Assembly (NCBI GenBank): GCA_007050995.1
Contig: VJOU01000025.1
Span: 1-38,759, forward strand
Origin: Glycocaulis profundi
Lineage (GTDB): Bacteria > Pseudomonadota > Alphaproteobacteria > Caulobacterales > Maricaulaceae
DNA: 38,759 nucleotides
Direction of reading: 5' to 3'
Positions within the stretch are counted from its first letter, which is position 1; each line of letters starts with the position of its first letter. The notes under the pieces were generated by a model. The model was not told where the DNA came from. It made no database searches and saw only the letters and a program-made list of their open reading frames with translations. The position numbers and the translations under genes were made by a program. Below are positions 1 to 9,417 of this stretch, one piece after another.

Positions 1-1518
1 CGGCGCGGGCGCGGCCTGGGCGGCCGGGCGGCTGGGCGCAGCGGGAGCCTGGCTGCGCTGGGGCGGCGGGGCGGAAGGCTTGGAGCGGCGGCCGAACAGG
101 GACAGGCCGCGCTTCAGCACGCCCTCTTCCTGAGGCTCCTCGGCCGGTTCGGGCTGAGGGGCGGGGCGGCGGAAGGTCTCGGCTTCCTGAGCCAGCCGCT
201 CCTGATGGCGGACCACCTCGGGCGTGACGTCTTCAGGCTCGGCGGCGGTGAAGGCGTCAGGCCGGGACAGCTCGTGATCGATGGCGCTGGCCGGTTCATG
301 AGCCTCGCCCTGCTCCCCGGCGGCCCTGCGCGCCTGCTCGGCGCGGAAGGCGGCGGCCTTGGCGTGGATGCCGCCATCGGCCGGGCCACGCTCGCGCGGA
401 GCGGGAGCGGCTTCGGGCTCGGCATCCATCAGGCGGCGGACCATCGGCTCGCTCTTGACCGGCGCGGGCTTGGTCTCACGCGACTGCCAGGCGCCGACCA
501 CCGGCGCGGGCCGGGCGGTTTCGGCACGGCGCGGATCGGCGGCGACCTGCGGCTCGGCGTCGATGCCGGTGGCCACGACCGACACGCGGATCGTGCCGTC
601 CAGCTTCTCGTCGAAGGTCGAGCCCACGATGATGTTCGCGTCGGGGTCGACCTCGTTGCGGATCTCGTTGGCGGCCTCGTCGACCTCGTACAGGGTCATG
701 TCCATGCCGCCGGTGATGTTGATGAGCACGCCCTTGGCGCCCTTCATCGAGACATCGTCCAGCAGGGGGTTGGCGATGGCGGCGTGGGCGGCTTCCACCG
801 CGCGCTTGTCGCCGGACGCCTCGCCGGTGCCCATCATCGCCTTGCCCATCTCGTTCATCACGGTGCGCACGTCGGCGAAGTCGAGATTGATCAGGCCGGG
901 CATGACCATCAGGTCGGTGATGCCGCGCACGCCCGAGTGCAGGACCTGGTCGGCCATGGAGAAGGCGTCCGCGAAGGTCGTCTTCTCGGTGGCGATGCGG
1001 AACAGGTTCTGGTTCGGGATGACGATCAGGGTGTCGACATGCTGCTGGAGCTGATCGATCCCTGATTCGGCGATGCGCATGCGGCGCGTGCCTTCGAAGT
1101 GGAAGGGCTTGGTGACGACCCCGACCGTCAGAATGCCCTGCTCGCGCGCGGCGCGGGCGATCACAGGGGCCCCGCCGGTCCCCGTTCCGCCGCCCATGCC
1201 TGCGGTGATGAACACCATGTGCGCGCCCTGCAGGTACTCCATGATCTCGGCGATGGAGTCCTCGGCGGACTGCTGCCCCACTTCAGGCCGGGCCCCCGCC
1301 CCGAGGCCTTCGGTGATCTGGGCGCCCATCTGCACGCGCTTTTCAGTGCGTGAGCGCTGAAGCGCCTGCGCGTCGGTGTTCGCGACCACGAAATCGACGC
1401 CTTCGAGATTGGCGTCGATCATGTTGTTGACCGCGTTGCCGCCGGCGCCGCCGACCCCGAAAACGAGGATGCGGGGCTTCAGCTCGGTGGTTTCTGGTGC
1501 TGAGAGATTGAGGGCCAT
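1..1518 (-). CDS. ftsZ: Cell division protein FtsZ (C-terminus cut by window edge)
   Basis: Tubulin-like GTPase that polymerises into the cytoplasmic Z ring and directs septal wall synthesis. The frame is open for 506 codons from an ATG at 1518 to the window edge. It begins MALNLSAPE, has the GTP signature GGGTGTG at residues 109-115 after ITAGM, and the synergy-loop stretch [11 protein letters not shown]. The globular GTPase domain ends near residue 320; beyond it lies a very long linker rich in Pro, Ala and Glu, typical of alphaproteobacterial FtsZ. The conserved C-terminal peptide that binds FtsA has not appeared by residue 506, so the protein is longer than this. A GGAG lies about 10 nt before the ATG. 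It is the last dcw gene and the only one separated from its neighbour by a real promoter-sized gap. Identity is certain; only the 3' end is missing. Confidence 0.97.
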   Translation of the reverse strand, partial: MALNLSAPETTELKPRILVFGVGGAGGNAVNNMIDANLEGVDFVVANTDAQALQRSRTEKRVQMGAQITEGLGAGARPEVGQQSAEDSIAEIMEYLQGAHMVFITAGMGGGTGTGGAPVIARAAREQGILTVGVVTKPFHFEGTRRMRIAESGIDQLQQHVDTLIVIPNQNLFRIATEKTTFADAFSMADQVLHSGVRGITDLMVMPGLINLDFADVRTVMNEMGKAMMGTGEASGDKRAVEAAHAAIANPLLDDVSMKGAKGVLINITGGMDMTLYEVDEAANEIRNEVDPDANIIVGSTFDEKLDGTIRVSVVATGIDAEPQVAADPRRAETARPAPVVGAWQSRETKPAPVKSEPMVRRLMDAEPEAAPAPRERGPADGGIHAKAAAFRAEQARRAAGEQGEAHEPASAIDHELSRPDAFTAAEPEDVTPEVVRHQERLAQEAETFRRPAPQPEPAEEPQEEGVLKRGLSLFGRRSKPSAPPPQRSQAPAAPSRPAAQAAPAP

Positions 1519-1584
1519 TGGGGGCGGGCTCCATGGACTGGCGGGTAAGGTTAATCCGTACCCGTCCAGACTGCGCCGCGTTGC

Positions 1585-1599
1585 TTAATCGAATGTTAA
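1585..1599 (-). promoter_or_regulatory. CtrA-type box in the ftsZ promoter region
   Basis: TTAA, seven bases, TTAA: an exact match to the CtrA consensus core TTAA-N7-TTAA. It lies in the 174-nt gap between ftsA and ftsZ, 67-81 nt before the ftsZ ATG. In Caulobacter crescentus the response regulator CtrA represses ftsZ, so the position fits. Binding here is inferred from the motif and its context. I could not place a convincing -35/-10 pair. Confidence 0.65.
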
Positions 1600-1618
1600 A
1601 CCAAGACCTTGGCTGTAA

Positions 1619-1623
1619 GATTC
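1619..1623. other. GANTC (CcrM methylation) site near ftsZ
   Basis: GATTC, a 5-bp match to the GANTC target of the cell-cycle DNA methyltransferase CcrM, 19 bp from the CtrA-type box in the same gap. In Caulobacter, methylation of GANTC in the ftsZ promoter affects expression. Single 5-bp sites also occur by chance, and others are present in coding sequence of this window, so its role is only suggestive. Confidence 0.4.
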
Positions 1624-1692
1624 CGCCAAGAACATATAATGAACAAATCGTTTAACCGCAGTCCCGGACGCATCTGAACTTCCTGAACGCGT

Positions 1693-3021
1693 TCAGAAGC
1701 TCTCCGCGAACCAGCGCAGGATGGCTCTGGGGCCGCGCTCGCCCTGTCCGCCGCCCGCGATCCGGCGGGGCGCGTCGAGCGAAAAGCGGGGCGGCCCGGC
1801 GATGGCCTCCGCCGGCCCCTGACCGAAGCGCGCGACCACGCCCGCGCAGGCTGAGAAGGCCGGCCCGGAGACCGCGTCGCCCAGCCCGGCCACGTTCTGG
1901 GGACGGCCCAGCCGCACCTGTTTGCCCAGCACCCGGCCCGCCATCTCCGCGGTTCCGGGAAGCTGCGCCGCGCCGCCGGTCAGGATCAGCCGACGTCCGG
2001 CGGCCTTGTGCGCGCCCGCCGCGTCCAGCCGGTCGCGCAGCAGTTCGAACACCTCTTCCAGCCGGGGCCGGATGATGGAGTTCAGCAGCGCGCGGGGCTG
2101 CTGGACCATGGCGGTCTCGGAATCGGAGAAAACGGGCGGCGTTTCGATCATCTGCCGGTCGTCGTCCGGGCTGTCGAGGGCGCAGCCATAGAGCGCCTTG
2201 ATCCGCTCGGCCGAATTGAGAGGCGTGGACAGGCCGCGCGCGATGTCGCTGGTCACGTGGGCGCCGCCCACCGGCACGCAGTCGACATGGACCAGCGAGC
2301 CTTCGGCGAACACCGCGACCGAGGTCGTGTTCGCGCCCATGTCCACCACCATCGCGCCCAGCAGCATCTCGTCGGGCGCCAGCACGGACAGGCCCGAGGC
2401 GTAGGGTGTGGCCACCACTTCGGCGATGTCCAGATGGCAGCGCTCGATGCAGGTTAGCAGATTGCGCAGCGGGTCGGAGGCGGCGGTGACCATGTGCAGG
2501 TCCACCCCCAGCGTGCGGCCCGACATGCCGCGCGGGTCCTTGACCCCGCGGTGATCGTCCACCCGCCAGCCCAGCGGCAGGGCGTGCAGGATGACGCGGC
2601 CCGGCTGGTAGAACTCGCCGATTCCCGCGGCCAGCGCCCGGCGCAGATCGCGGTCGGAGACCTCGCGGCTGGCCAGCGGGGCTTCCACGGAAAGACGGGT
2701 GGAAGCGGGCGAGCCCGCCGAGGCGACCACGGTCACCTCGCTGACGGCCACACCGGCCATGCGCTCGGCGTTCTCGACCGCGGTGCGGATGGAATCTTCG
2801 GCCGCGTCCATGTCCACGATGGCCCCGCCACGCACGCCGCGCGAGGACTGATGGCCTACCCCCACCACCCGCGGGCGCGGGCCGGTCAGGGTGTTCTCCA
2901 TCTTCACGATGAAGCACACGGTCTTGGACGCGCCCACTTCCAGGGCGGCGAGGACGGCGGGCTTGCGCTGTGCGGGCTGGGCGGCTTTGGCCCCCTGACC
3001 TGAGAAAGACATGAACCCCAT
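1693..3021 (-). CDS. ftsA: Cell division protein FtsA
   Basis: Actin-fold ATPase that tethers FtsZ to the inner membrane and recruits later divisome proteins. 442 aa. The N-terminal phosphate-1-like strand reads LAALEVGASKTVCFIV; a second actin-type phosphate motif reads VVDMGANTTSVAVF, and the adenosine-binding glycine segment LTGGAAQLPG is present. The end, AILRWFAESF, is the expected amphipathic membrane-targeting helix. The frame stays open upstream, but I chose the ATG at 3021 because AAAGAGGAG lies about 12 nt before it; an in-frame ATG at 3012 is an alternative. It begins 7 nt after the ftsQ stop. A 14-bp palindrome overlaps its own stop codon. Confidence 0.96.
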   Translation of the reverse strand: MGFMSFSGQGAKAAQPAQRKPAVLAALEVGASKTVCFIVKMENTLTGPRPRVVGVGHQSSRGVRGGAIVDMDAAEDSIRTAVENAERMAGVAVSEVTVVASAGSPASTRLSVEAPLASREVSDRDLRRALAAGIGEFYQPGRVILHALPLGWRVDDHRGVKDPRGMSGRTLGVDLHMVTAASDPLRNLLTCIERCHLDIAEVVATPYASGLSVLAPDEMLLGAMVVDMGANTTSVAVFAEGSLVHVDCVPVGGAHVTSDIARGLSTPLNSAERIKALYGCALDSPDDDRQMIETPPVFSDSETAMVQQPRALLNSIIRPRLEEVFELLRDRLDAAGAHKAAGRRLILTGGAAQLPGTAEMAGRVLGKQVRLGRPQNVAGLGDAVSGPAFSACAGVVARFGQGPAEAIAGPPRFSLDAPRRIAGGGQGERGPRAILRWFAESF

Positions 3022-3028
3022 GGGGCGG

Positions 3029-3949
3029 TCAGGCTCCTCTTTCCGGGACGGGATCGGCCCGCTCTGGCCAGGCGCGGATGGCCAGCTCGCCCTCCCCGCG
3101 GATGTCGAAGGACTGGGCGTCCAGATCGAGCACGCCATGATTGGCGTGAAGCGTCGCGATGGTCGCCAGCGCCGCGGCGGGGTCGCCCTCGGGCAGCATC
3201 ACGTCGCCGCCCGTCGCCAGCCGCAGGTTCCAGCGCCGCTCGCCCACGCGCACGACATGGGTGGTGATGCGCCGCAGATTGGGCTGGCGCTCGAGCAGTT
3301 CGAGGATTTCGGTCGCGTCTTCATTCGCGCCCGCGCCCACCACCCGCGGAAGGTCGGCGTAATCGACCGGGTTGGCCCCGGCGATGACGACGCCCTCGCG
3401 GTCGATGACCCGGTGATAGCCGCCGGTCTGCCACAGGGCGTAGGGCTCGCGCTCGGTCAGCAGCACCGCGATCCGGTCGGGCCACAGCCGCACCACGGAC
3501 GCCTCGCTGACCCAGGGCAGGGCCTCGACGCGCTCGCGCGCTTCGGCAGGGTCGAGATCGAGCAGGCCCATGCCGGGCCGCGCGCCGATGATGTCCGCGA
3601 TGCGCTGGGGGCTGACCTGTCCGCCGCCGGAGACCTCGACCGCGCGCACGGTGAAGCCTGCGTTCGCCAGCCGCTCGGACAGGGCGCTCTCGGCCATGTC
3701 GCCCACCCCGTCGAGCTGGCCGAACGCGGCCAGCCCGCCGATGACGAGCCCGCCGATCGCCAGCACCGCGATGGCGCCCAGCCGCAGGGCGTGCCCCGCG
3801 CGATAGCGCGCGCCGCGAAGCTGGGCGCTGGCCCAGTTCGACACCTTCTTTCGGGGGACGGGAACGGAGACGGAGTCGCGGTATTTCGAACGGGCCCGCG
3901 GATCCTTCTTCGCGCCGCGGCCCCGGCTGGCGCGTCCTACCTGGGACAC
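3029..3949 (-). CDS. ftsQ: Cell division protein FtsQ
   Basis: Bitopic inner-membrane divisome protein that links FtsL/FtsB to the rest of the septal machinery. 306 aa from the chosen start. A long basic cytoplasmic tail (about 1-56) precedes one membrane segment (about 57-75, [20 protein letters not shown]), then a POTRA domain (about 90-165, with [18 protein letters not shown] and the [15 protein letters not shown] segment) and the FtsQ C-terminal domain. I chose a GTG at 3949 because GCGGAGGA lies 7 nt before it; an earlier start at 4000 would overlap ddl by 64 nt. With GTG the overlap with ddl is 13 nt (3937-3949), and the ribosome site lies within ddl codons. Confidence 0.92.
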   Translation of the reverse strand: MSQVGRASRGRGAKKDPRARSKYRDSVSVPVPRKKVSNWASAQLRGARYRAGHALRLGAIAVLAIGGLVIGGLAAFGQLDGVGDMAESALSERLANAGFTVRAVEVSGGGQVSPQRIADIIGARPGMGLLDLDPAEARERVEALPWVSEASVVRLWPDRIAVLLTEREPYALWQTGGYHRVIDREGVVIAGANPVDYADLPRVVGAGANEDATEILELLERQPNLRRITTHVVRVGERRWNLRLATGGDVMLPEGDPAAALATIATLHANHGVLDLDAQSFDIRGEGELAIRAWPERADPVPERGA

Positions 3950-4854
3950 GACGAATCCTCCGCGATCCACTGCACCAGATCGGAGAACCCGATCCCGCAC
4001 GCCGCCGCCTGTTCAGGCGCGAGCGATGTGGGAGTCATGCCGGGCTGCGTGTTAATTTCGAGTAACCATAGACGCCCGTCGCCGTCCGCATCCCAGCGGA
4101 AATCAGACCGCGTCAGCCCCCGGCAGCCCAGCTCCTTGTGCGCCAGCACCGCAGCGCGCCTGGCTTCCTCGGCGACCGCTTCGGGAATGTCGGCGGGCAG
4201 CACGTGGACCGAGCCGCCATCGGCGTATTTCGCCTCGTAATCATAAAACGCCGTCTTGGGCACGATCTCGGTCACGCCCAGCGCCCGGTCCCCCATCACC
4301 GCCACGGTCAGCTCGCGGCCCGGCACATAGGTCTCGATCAGCACCTCGTCGCCATAAGGCCAGGTGTCCGAGGCCAGCTCGGCGGGCGGGCGGTTCGCGC
4401 CCTTCGGCACGATCAGCACGCCGATGGACGAACCCTGCGCGTTCGGCTTGGCGACATAAGGCGGTTTGATCAGGTGCTCGCGCGCGGCCTCGAACCGGTC
4501 GGCGATCACGCCCTCGGGGCAGTTCAGCCCCGCCAGCCGCAGCACCGCCTTGGTCTTCTGCTTGTCCATCGCCAGCGCGGAGGCGAGCACGCCCGAATGG
4601 GTGTAGGGCCGCCCGAAATGCTCCAGCACGCCCTGCACCTTGCCGTCCTCGCCCCACTCGCCGTGAAGCGCGTTGAAGACGATGTCGGGATCGGCCTCGA
4701 CCAGCTTTTGATAGACGTCCCGGCCGGGGTCGATCTCGACCACCTCATAGCCTTTGGACCGCAGCGCCTCGGCGCACTTGGCGCCCGAGACCAGCGAGAC
4801 CGGGCGTTCGGGCGCCATGCCGCCCATCAGGACCGCGACGCGTCTGCCCGTCAT
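3937..4854 (-). CDS. ddl: D-alanine--D-alanine ligase
   Basis: Cytoplasmic ATP-grasp ligase that makes D-Ala-D-Ala for the MurF reaction. 305 aa. Visible are the N-terminal substrate loop after [18 protein letters not shown], the Ser loop QGSSIG, the ATP-grasp strand [16 protein letters not shown] and the metal site [14 protein letters not shown]. The ATG at 4854 overlaps the murB stop as ATGA; a longer frame reaches 4902 but lacks support. The active-site strand near 4051-4074 is written with unusually AT-rich codons (CGT, CTA, TTA, GAA, ATT), unlike the rest of the gene; see the CtrA-like entry at 4052-4069. Confidence 0.96.
   Translation of the reverse strand: MTGRRVAVLMGGMAPERPVSLVSGAKCAEALRSKGYEVVEIDPGRDVYQKLVEADPDIVFNALHGEWGEDGKVQGVLEHFGRPYTHSGVLASALAMDKQKTKAVLRLAGLNCPEGVIADRFEAAREHLIKPPYVAKPNAQGSSIGVLIVPKGANRPPAELASDTWPYGDEVLIETYVPGRELTVAVMGDRALGVTEIVPKTAFYDYEAKYADGGSVHVLPADIPEAVAEEARRAAVLAHKELGCRGLTRSDFRWDADGDGRLWLLEINTQPGMTPTSLAPEQAAACGIGFSDLVQWIAEDSSCPR
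4052..4069. promoter_or_regulatory. Candidate CtrA-like site inside ddl, upstream of ftsQ
   Basis: The plus strand reads TTAA, six bases, then GTAACCAT, a 7/8 match to the TTAACCAT form of the CtrA half site. The spacing is one base short of the standard N7. It falls 103-120 nt before the ftsQ start, where a ftsQA promoter would be. The ddl codons covering it include adjacent rare leucine codons CTA and TTA (either side of Trp) and ATT, in a gene otherwise using GC-ending codons, as if the DNA sequence itself were constrained. A GAGTC (GANTC) lies at 4032-4036. Known: CtrA activates ftsQA in Caulobacter. Function here is inferred. Confidence 0.4.
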
Positions 4855-5765
4855 GACCGCTCCCCCAGCCGCCGCACTTCCCAGTGCAGCGCCACGCCGC
4901 ACTGGTCGAGCACGTCCTGACGCACCTGTTCGACCAGGGTCTCGAGGTCTTCAGCCGTCGCCGTGCCGTCATTGATCAGGAAGTTGGCGTGCATGTCCGA
5001 AAAGCTCGCCCCGCCCACCATGCGCCCGCGCCCGCCGACCTTGTCGACAAGCTGCCAGGCCGACAGCCCGCCGCTGGTCTCCTTGTCGGGGTTCTTGAAG
5101 GTCGAGCCGGACGTCTTCTCCCGGATCGGCTGGGTCTGCTCGCGTTTGGCGGTGATCTCGTCCATGCGCGCGGTGATCGCCTCGGGCGCGTCGGGGCGGC
5201 CCTGGAAGACCGCCTCGGTGAAGATCCAGTCCTCGGGCGCCGCGCAGTGGCGATAGGCGTGGCTCAGCTCGTCCGGCCCCGCGATGATCCGCCGCCCGCG
5301 CCGGTCCAGCGCGACCGCCTCGACCAGCACGTCTTTGGTCTCGGTCCCGTAGCAGCCCGCATTCATGCGCAGCGCGCCGCCGATGGTGCCCGGCACGCCC
5401 ACGAAGAATTCCAGCCCCGCGATGCCCGCCTTGGCCGCGGCCTTGGCCGCCATCTTGTCCAGCAGCGCCGCGCCGATGCGGATGCGGTGGCTGTCCAGCG
5501 GCTCGGCCTTCGCGAAGGAAGGCGTCAGGCGCACGACCACGCCCTTGACCCCGCCATCGCGCGCCAGCGTGTTCGACCCCGCGCCCAGCACGTGCACGGG
5601 AATGTCCTGGGGCGTCTCGGCCAGAAAGCGCGCCAGATCCGCCTCGTCGGCGGGCAGGAACAGCACTTCGGCGGGTCCGCCCACGCGCAGCCAGGTGATG
5701 TCGGCCAGCGCGGCGTTCTCGGTGTATCTGCCCCGGACGGGCGGAAGGCGGCCGATCAGGCTCAC
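4851..5765 (-). CDS. murB: UDP-N-acetylenolpyruvoylglucosamine reductase MurB
   Basis: FAD- and NADPH-dependent enzyme that reduces the enolpyruvyl group of UDP-GlcNAc-enolpyruvate to give UDP-MurNAc. 304 aa. FAD-binding signatures are [14 protein letters not shown] and [18 protein letters not shown]; the catalytic serine lies in SGSTFKNP and the C-terminal domain has MHANFLIN. Translation starts at GTG 5765, whose GTGA contains the murC stop TGA (5764-5762), a clear coupling junction. The frame stays open upstream into murC, but those residues are antisense-like and do not fit the family. The stop overlaps the ddl start. Confidence 0.96.
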   Translation of the reverse strand: MSLIGRLPPVRGRYTENAALADITWLRVGGPAEVLFLPADEADLARFLAETPQDIPVHVLGAGSNTLARDGGVKGVVVRLTPSFAKAEPLDSHRIRIGAALLDKMAAKAAAKAGIAGLEFFVGVPGTIGGALRMNAGCYGTETKDVLVEAVALDRRGRRIIAGPDELSHAYRHCAAPEDWIFTEAVFQGRPDAPEAITARMDEITAKREQTQPIREKTSGSTFKNPDKETSGGLSAWQLVDKVGGRGRMVGGASFSDMHANFLINDGTATAEDLETLVEQVRQDVLDQCGVALHWEVRRLGERS

Positions 5766-7171
5766 AGCGCCGCCTCCAGCCGTTCGGGAAGGTCCGCCGC
5801 CCAGGCGGTGATGTCGCCCGCGCCCAGACACACCACCAGATCGCCCGCCGTCACCCGGGATCTGAGATCTTCGGGCAGGGTCTCCCGGCTGGTCGGGGCG
5901 GCGTCGCGGTGGCCGTGACGGGCCAGGCCGGAGACCAGACCCGCCTGATCCGCGCCCTCGATGGGCGCTTCGCCCGCGGTGTAGACCTCGGTCACCAGCA
6001 CCGCGTCGGCGTCGTTGAAGCAGGTGCAGAAATCCTCGAACAGGTCGTGCAGGCGGGTGTAGCGGTGGGGCTGGACGACCGCGACCACCCGGCCCTCGCC
6101 CGCCCGCTGGCGCGCGGCCTTCAGCACCGCGGCGATCTCCACGGGATGGTGCCCGTAATCGTCCACCACCACGACGCCCTTGGCCTCGCCGGTGATGGTG
6201 AAGCGGCGCTTGACCCCGCCGAACTCCTTGAGCGCCCGGCGCGCGGCATCCTCGGTGCAGCCCAGCGCGGTCGCCACCGCCAGCGCACCGGCCGCGTTGG
6301 CCACGTTGTGCTCGCCCATCATGGGCAGGTAGAGGTCTTCCCAAGTGGTCCGCTCGCCGCCGGGCGGCTGGAACACCAGGTCGAAATGCGCCCCGCGCGT
6401 ATTGGTGACCAGCTTGGTCACCCGCACGTCCGCCTGCGGGTTGAAGCCATAGGTGATCACCCGGCGGTCCTCGATCCGGGCGGCCAGCGCCTGAACCTCG
6501 GGGTGGTCGGTGCACAGCGCGGCGAAGCCGTAGAAGGGCAGGTTCTCCACGAACTGCTCGAACGCGGCGCGCAGGGCGTCGAAGCTGCCGTAATGCTCCA
6601 TGTGTTCGGGATCGATGTTCGTGATGATCGCCACCGAGCCGCGCAGTTTGAGGAAGCTGCCGTCGCTCTCGTCGGCCTCGACCACCATCCAGTCGCCCTC
6701 GCCCATCTTCGCGTTCGAGCCGTAGGCGGAGATGATGCCGCCATTGATGACGGTCGGGTCGAAGCCCGCCGCGTCCATCAGGGCGGCGACCAGCGAGGTG
6801 GTGGTGGTCTTGCCGTGGGTGCCGCCCACCGCGACCGCGTATTTCAGCCGCATCAGCTCGGCCAGCATCTCCGCGCGCCGCACCACGGGGATGCGCGCGC
6901 GGCGGGCGGCGACCAGTTCGGGATTGTCGCGCTTCACCGCGCTGGAGACCACCAGCGCGCCCGCCCCTTCCACGTTCTCCGCCCGATGGCCGATATGCAC
7001 GACCGCGCCCTTGCCGCGCAGGCGCTCGACATTGGTGCTGTCCTTGATGTCCGAGCCGGTGACCGCATAGCCCAGATTGAGCATCACCTCGGCGATCCCG
7101 CTCATCCCGATGCCGCCGATGCCGACGAAGTGGACGGGGCTGACGGAGGAGGCGAGGTCGAGCGTGGTCAT
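5762..7171 (-). CDS. murC: UDP-N-acetylmuramate--L-alanine ligase MurC
   Basis: First amino-acid ligase of the cytoplasmic pathway; adds L-Ala to UDP-MurNAc using ATP. 469 aa, normal length. The N-terminal Rossmann motif is [14 protein letters not shown] (about 15-28), the ATP P-loop GGTHGKT is at residues 116-122, [11 protein letters not shown] and the [14 protein letters not shown] region form the Mur ligase middle domain, and [10 protein letters not shown] plus VVQPHRYTR lie in the C-terminal domain. The ATG at 7171 abuts the murG stop with no gap. Confidence 0.97.
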   Translation of the reverse strand: MTTLDLASSVSPVHFVGIGGIGMSGIAEVMLNLGYAVTGSDIKDSTNVERLRGKGAVVHIGHRAENVEGAGALVVSSAVKRDNPELVAARRARIPVVRRAEMLAELMRLKYAVAVGGTHGKTTTTSLVAALMDAAGFDPTVINGGIISAYGSNAKMGEGDWMVVEADESDGSFLKLRGSVAIITNIDPEHMEHYGSFDALRAAFEQFVENLPFYGFAALCTDHPEVQALAARIEDRRVITYGFNPQADVRVTKLVTNTRGAHFDLVFQPPGGERTTWEDLYLPMMGEHNVANAAGALAVATALGCTEDAARRALKEFGGVKRRFTITGEAKGVVVVDDYGHHPVEIAAVLKAARQRAGEGRVVAVVQPHRYTRLHDLFEDFCTCFNDADAVLVTEVYTAGEAPIEGADQAGLVSGLARHGHRDAAPTSRETLPEDLRSRVTAGDLVVCLGAGDITAWAADLPERLEAAL

Positions 7172-8266
7172 TCAGGGCTCCTGCCGGGCGGATTGGATGA
7201 GAGCGGCGAGGCGGGCGTGGGCGTCAGGCTTTCCAGCCTTCTCAGCCGCCTCGGCGCGGGCGGCCAGACCTGCCCCATCGGCGAGCAGGGTTTCAAGCCG
7301 CCGCGACAGCGCCTCGGCGCCGAATTCAGTCTCCAGCATCATCTCCGCGGCCCCGGCCCTGACCAGACCTTCGGCGTTCGCGCGCTGATGATCGTCCATG
7401 GCGATGGCGAGCGGGATGAACACGGCGGGCCGGCCCATCGCCGCGACCTCGGACACCGTGGAGGCGCCCGCCCGCGCGATCACCAGATGCGCGTCGGCGT
7501 AAAGCGCGCCCATGTCGTCGAAAAAGGGCTCGCACACCGCGCGCACGCCCGCTTCGTCATAAACGCCGCGGGCCAGATCCAGGCTCTCGGCGCGGGTCTG
7601 CTGGACCACCTCGATCCGCGACCGCAGGGATTCGGGCAGCATCGCCACCGCGCGCGGAACCTCCTCGGACAGGATGCGCGCGCCCAGCGAACCGCCGATG
7701 ACCAGCAGCCGGATCGGGCCGCCCTCCTCAGGCGCCGCATAGGCCCGGGCCTTGCGCAGCACCGCGGCGCGCACCGGATTTCCGGTGACCGCGTGATTGG
7801 CTTTCGGGTTCAGCCGGTCGAGCCGGTCGAAACCCGACGCCACCGCGAAGGCGCGGCCCGCGAACAGCCGGTTGACCCGGCCCAGCACCGCGTTCTGCTC
7901 GTGGATCACGAAGGGGATGCCTGACAGCCGCGCGCTCGCCATGGCGGGAAAGGCCGGATAGCCGCCGAACCCGGCCACCACGTCGGGGTGGAAGCGGGCG
8001 AATATCTTCCGCGTCTGGCCCATGCCCTTTGAGATGTCGCGCAGGGCGCGGGCGAGGCGGACGGGGTGGGTGACGAAGGGCGAGGCCGCCGCGATCTCGT
8101 CCACGCCCTCGCCGGGGAAGTCCTTGGCGTGGACCGCGCCGCGCGCGTCGGTGACCAGCCGCACCTGCCAACCCTGCTCGATCAGGGCCTCGGCGGCGGC
8201 GCGGGCGGGGAAGATGTGTCCGCCGGTGCCCCCGGCCGCCATCAGGATGCGCGGCGCGTCCGCCAT
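7172..8266 (-). CDS. murG: Lipid II synthase MurG
   Basis: Membrane-associated glycosyltransferase that transfers GlcNAc from UDP-GlcNAc to lipid I, giving lipid II. 364 aa, GT28 family. The N-terminal lipid-side loop AAGGTGGHIFPA (about 10-21), the second G loop VAGFGGYPAFPA, HEQNAVLGRVNR, VIGGSLGAR and the UDP-sugar site ARAGASTVSE are all present. The start ATG shares one base with the ftsW stop (TGATG). Confidence 0.97.
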   Translation of the reverse strand: MADAPRILMAAGGTGGHIFPARAAAEALIEQGWQVRLVTDARGAVHAKDFPGEGVDEIAAASPFVTHPVRLARALRDISKGMGQTRKIFARFHPDVVAGFGGYPAFPAMASARLSGIPFVIHEQNAVLGRVNRLFAGRAFAVASGFDRLDRLNPKANHAVTGNPVRAAVLRKARAYAAPEEGGPIRLLVIGGSLGARILSEEVPRAVAMLPESLRSRIEVVQQTRAESLDLARGVYDEAGVRAVCEPFFDDMGALYADAHLVIARAGASTVSEVAAMGRPAVFIPLAIAMDDHQRANAEGLVRAGAAEMMLETEFGAEALSRRLETLLADGAGLAARAEAAEKAGKPDAHARLAALIQSARQEP

Positions 8267-9417
8267 CAGACCGGGGCCGTGACGTGCTGGACCGACTGGC
8301 GCTCATACGCCCCCGGCCTGCGCCGGGTCAGCGCCAGCAGCAGCCCCGCGGAGAAGGCCAGCGCGATCATCGAGCTGCCGCCCGAGGACACGAAGGGCAG
8401 GGTCATGCCCTTGGCCGGGACGAGGTTGAGATTGACCGCGATGTTGATCATCGCCTGAAGACCGAACAGCAGGGCCAGCCCGCAGGTCGCCATCTGGGAG
8501 AAATGGTCGGTCAGCTTCATGGCGTTCATCCAGGCCCGGGCGAACAGGATCAGGAACAGGCCGATGATCGCCACCGAGGCGATCAGGCCGAATTCCTCCA
8601 CCGCCACGGAGAACACGAAATCGGTGTGCGCCTCGGGCAGCAGGCGTTTGACCTCGCCCTCGCCGGGCCCCACGCCCGTCACCCCGCCGCGGCTGATCGC
8701 CTCCAGCGCGGTTTCGGTTTGGGTCCGCCCTTCCACGGTGGGGGGATTGAGGAAGGCCATCAGGCGCGCCCGGACGTGTCCGAGCATGACGTACGCGGCC
8801 ACGCCCCCGCCCACGGCGATGCCCGCCAGCGGCACGGTGTAGATCCAGCGCAGGCCCCCGGCCCACAGCATGGCGCCGAAGATCAGGGTCAGCAGCACGG
8901 TCTGGCCGAAATCGGGCTGGGTGATGAGGAAGGCGCAGGCCGCGCCGAAAATCCCGAACGCGATCAGCCGCCCGGGCACGGGCGCGCCCCGGCTCTCCTC
9001 GGCGAACAGCCAGGCGGTGATGATGATGAAGGCGGGTTTGAGGAATTCGGACGGCTGGAGCGACATGCCCGCGAAGCGCAGCCAGCGCTGGGCGCCGTTC
9101 ACCTCGTGCCCGATCAGCGGCACCAGCATCAGGCCGATGAAGCTGCCGATCAGGGCGAGCCCCGCGATCCGGCGCACGCCGCGCACCGACAGCGCCGCGG
9201 TCCCCATCAGGACGATCACCGACACGCCCACGAAGAAGCAGTGCCGGTACAGGAAGTAGAACGGGTCGGCGATGCGCAGCCGCTCCGCCGCGGCGGGACT
9301 GGCCGCCAGCGACAGGGTCAGGCCGATGGCGATCAGGGCGAACACGGTGAACACCGTGGTGCGGTCGAGCCCGCGCCAGAGCTGGCGCGATCCGGCCTTG
9401 CGGACGGCGGCGGTCAT
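8266..9417 (-). CDS. ftsW: Septal SEDS glycosyltransferase FtsW
   Basis: Polytopic inner-membrane SEDS protein that polymerises lipid II glycan strands at the septum together with FtsI. 383 aa with about ten hydrophobic segments, cytoplasmic basic N-terminus (MTAAVRKAGSRQ) and tail. Family landmarks are GHEVNGAQRWLRF, LQPSEFLKPAFI, ITQPDFGQT, AHTDFVFSVAVEEFG and the late LPFVSSGGSS. Position between murD and murG in dcw favours FtsW over RodA. The ATG overlaps the murD stop as ATGA. Confidence 0.96.
   Translation of the reverse strand: MTAAVRKAGSRQLWRGLDRTTVFTVFALIAIGLTLSLAASPAAAERLRIADPFYFLYRHCFFVGVSVIVLMGTAALSVRGVRRIAGLALIGSFIGLMLVPLIGHEVNGAQRWLRFAGMSLQPSEFLKPAFIIITAWLFAEESRGAPVPGRLIAFGIFGAACAFLITQPDFGQTVLLTLIFGAMLWAGGLRWIYTVPLAGIAVGGGVAAYVMLGHVRARLMAFLNPPTVEGRTQTETALEAISRGGVTGVGPGEGEVKRLLPEAHTDFVFSVAVEEFGLIASVAIIGLFLILFARAWMNAMKLTDHFSQMATCGLALLFGLQAMINIAVNLNLVPAKGMTLPFVSSGGSSMIALAFSAGLLLALTRRRPGAYERQSVQHVTAPV

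Noticed and set aside
5909-7924. A 671-codon open frame opposite murC and murG
   Set aside because: Spans two well-identified genes on the other strand and shows no domain of its own.
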